Position numbers and translations under genes: made by a program. Below the pieces are notes generated by a model. It saw nothing but the letters and a program-made list of their open reading frames with translations, was not told the origin of the DNA and made no database searches. Shown piece by piece: positions 7,870-8,395 of a DNA stretch of 8,395 bases. Numbering within the stretch: position 1 is the stretch's first letter; every line of letters starts with the position of its first letter. Source of the stretch: an uncultured Caryophanales bacterium (GTDB taxonomy: Bacteria > Bacillota_I > Bacilli_A > Izemoplasmatales > Hujiaoplasmataceae). The stretch covers positions 1-8,395 of the forward strand of contig CALGNF010000030.1 in assembly GCA_937958685.1 (NCBI GenBank), in the 5' to 3' direction.

Positions 7870-8020
7870 CGCTTCCACCAGCCTTCCCTCTATCTTGGCG
7901 CACGCCAACTGTGAATCCTCAGCCTGTCTTGGCACCCACGGCCAAAAGCGGTGCGCTGCCATCATCCAATAACTTACCATATTTTTTCTTCAGATTCAAC
8001 GTCTTGGCGACATTTGCCGC
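7870..8020 (-). promoter_or_regulatory. addBA leader between terminator and preferred addB start
   Basis: This ~150-base stretch should hold the promoter of the addB-addA-GH20 operon. The best candidate is TTGAAT (7999-7994), a 17-base A-rich spacer, and TAAGTT (7976-7971), whose -10 matches only three of six consensus bases. The 7-mer GCCAAGA occurs three times on the minus strand (8008-8002, 7933-7927, 7899-7893). The last copy overlaps an inverted repeat with perfect 6-base arms, TTGGCG and CGCCAA, separated by TG (7908-7895). The frame from ATG 7980 also runs through here, so it could instead code for the first 37 residues of a longer AddB. Confidence 0.35.
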
Positions 8021-8046
8021 AAAGAAAAAAGACCCCCGAAGGAGTC
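8021..8046 (-). terminator. Intrinsic terminator after the hsp20 gene
   Basis: On the minus strand, GACTCC (8046-8041), a TTCG loop (8040-8037) and GGGGTC (8036-8031) form a 6-bp stem with one G-U pair and a stable UUCG tetraloop. It is followed at once by TTTTTTCTTT (8030-8021). It begins 11 bases after the hsp20 stop codon, so it should end that transcript and separate it from the addBA operon. Confidence 0.9.
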
Positions 8047-8057
8047 TAGTTTCCGGC

Positions 8058-8344
8058 TTATTCGATCTCGATGAATTTCTTCGCTTTGACGTTGGTGCCC
8101 TGTTTGGGGACGAAGAGTTTCAGGATGCCTTTGTCGTAGTTGGCCTTGATGTCTTTCTCAGCGATGTCCTCACCGACATAGAAACTTCTGGCGGCGCTGC
8201 CCAGGAACCGCTCACGACGGATGTAGTGGCCGTTTTGCTCCTCGTTTTCCGCTTCCTTCTTCGCCTCTACGGTCAGGTAGCCTTTCTCCAAGCTGATCTT
8301 GATGTCATCTTTGCCATAGCCTGGCACATCGATGTCCAACTCAT
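8058..8344 (-). CDS. Hsp20/alpha-crystallin small heat shock protein, N-terminus missing
   Basis: About 94 C-terminal residues of a small heat shock protein remain, ending at TAA (8060-8058). The upstream part is lost at the contig edge, where adapter begins. Small heat shock proteins are ATP-independent holdases that bind unfolding proteins in the cytoplasm as large oligomers. The visible part is most of the alpha-crystallin domain. ELDIDVPGYGKDDIKISLEKG matches the usual start of the domain; HYIRRERF and AARSFYVGEDI match the form common in Clostridia and related Bacillota; KGILKLFVPK is the conserved G-x-L-x-x-x-V-P-K end of the domain. The C-terminus FIEIE contains the I-x-I motif that docks onto a neighbouring subunit. 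The frame reads on into the adapter as MTGVKTCALPIY, which is artefact. The promoter is not in the window. Expression is probably heat-inducible, from family knowledge only. Confidence 0.93.
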
Positions 8345-8395
8345 AGATCGGAAGAGCACACGTCTTAACTCCAGTCACCGAATACGATCTCGTAT
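8345..8395 (+). other. Illumina TruSeq index-side adapter (artefact)
   Basis: The sequence begins with AGATCGGAAGAGCACACGTC and continues through CCAGTCAC (8371-8378), the index CGAATACG (8379-8386) and ATCTCGTAT, the start of the flow-cell P7 sequence. One base differs from the standard adapter (T instead of G at 8366), which is why the translated artefact reads MTGVK here and MTGVQ at the left end. It is not genomic. Confidence 0.98.

Noticed and set aside
1..8395. Mobile element, phage end or linear replicon suggested by inverted terminal sequences
   Set aside because: The inverted termini are library adapter. No transposase, integrase, att-like repeat or other mobile gene is present.

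Overview
This window looks like one small metagenomic or draft-genome contig, not a clean genomic segment. Both ends carry Illumina TruSeq index-side adapter with the same 8-base index (CGAATACG), in opposite orientations. Only about positions 46-8344 are biological. The reads through the ends (starting MTGVQTC..., MTGVKTC... and MCSSDL...) are translated adapter and should not be annotated.

All real genes lie on the minus strand. In the direction of transcription, from the right end of the window, they are: (1) the 3' part of a small heat shock protein gene (Hsp20/alpha-crystallin family), cut by the adapter; (2) a strong intrinsic terminator with a UUCG-loop hairpin; (3) a leader of about 150 bases; (4) addB and (5) addA, the two subunits of the AddAB helicase-nuclease for double-strand break repair, overlapping by 8 bases; (6) a GH20-type beta-N-acetylhexosaminidase gene whose start overlaps the addA stop; and (7) a Sel1-repeat protein gene, cut at its C-terminus by the other adapter. 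A near-consensus extended -10 promoter sits across the 3' end of the GH20 gene and probably gives the Sel1 gene its own transcription.

The organism is most likely a Bacillota member or a close relative. It has an AddAB pair rather than RecBCD, a Clostridia/Erysipelotrichia-like Hsp20, strong GGAGG-type Shine-Dalgarno sites and compact operons. The short AddB with no visible Walker A motif resembles the reduced AddB of Erysipelotrichia and Mollicutes-related lineages. Here, however, TGA is a stop, Trp is TGG, and the DNA is moderately GC-rich, which excludes Mycoplasma-type decoding. The placement below phylum is inference and weak.

AddB and AddA form one machine. AddA supplies the motor and one nuclease; AddB supplies the second nuclease and the Fe-S-stapled domain. 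Nothing known links the GH20 enzyme to DNA repair; the tight coupling may be only economical packing. I found no mobile element, CRISPR array, RNA gene or defence system, and no convincing new multi-gene system. The points most worth a second look are the addA-GH20 coupling, the promoter built over the GH20 stop codon, the reduced AddB, and the repeated motif in the addB leader.
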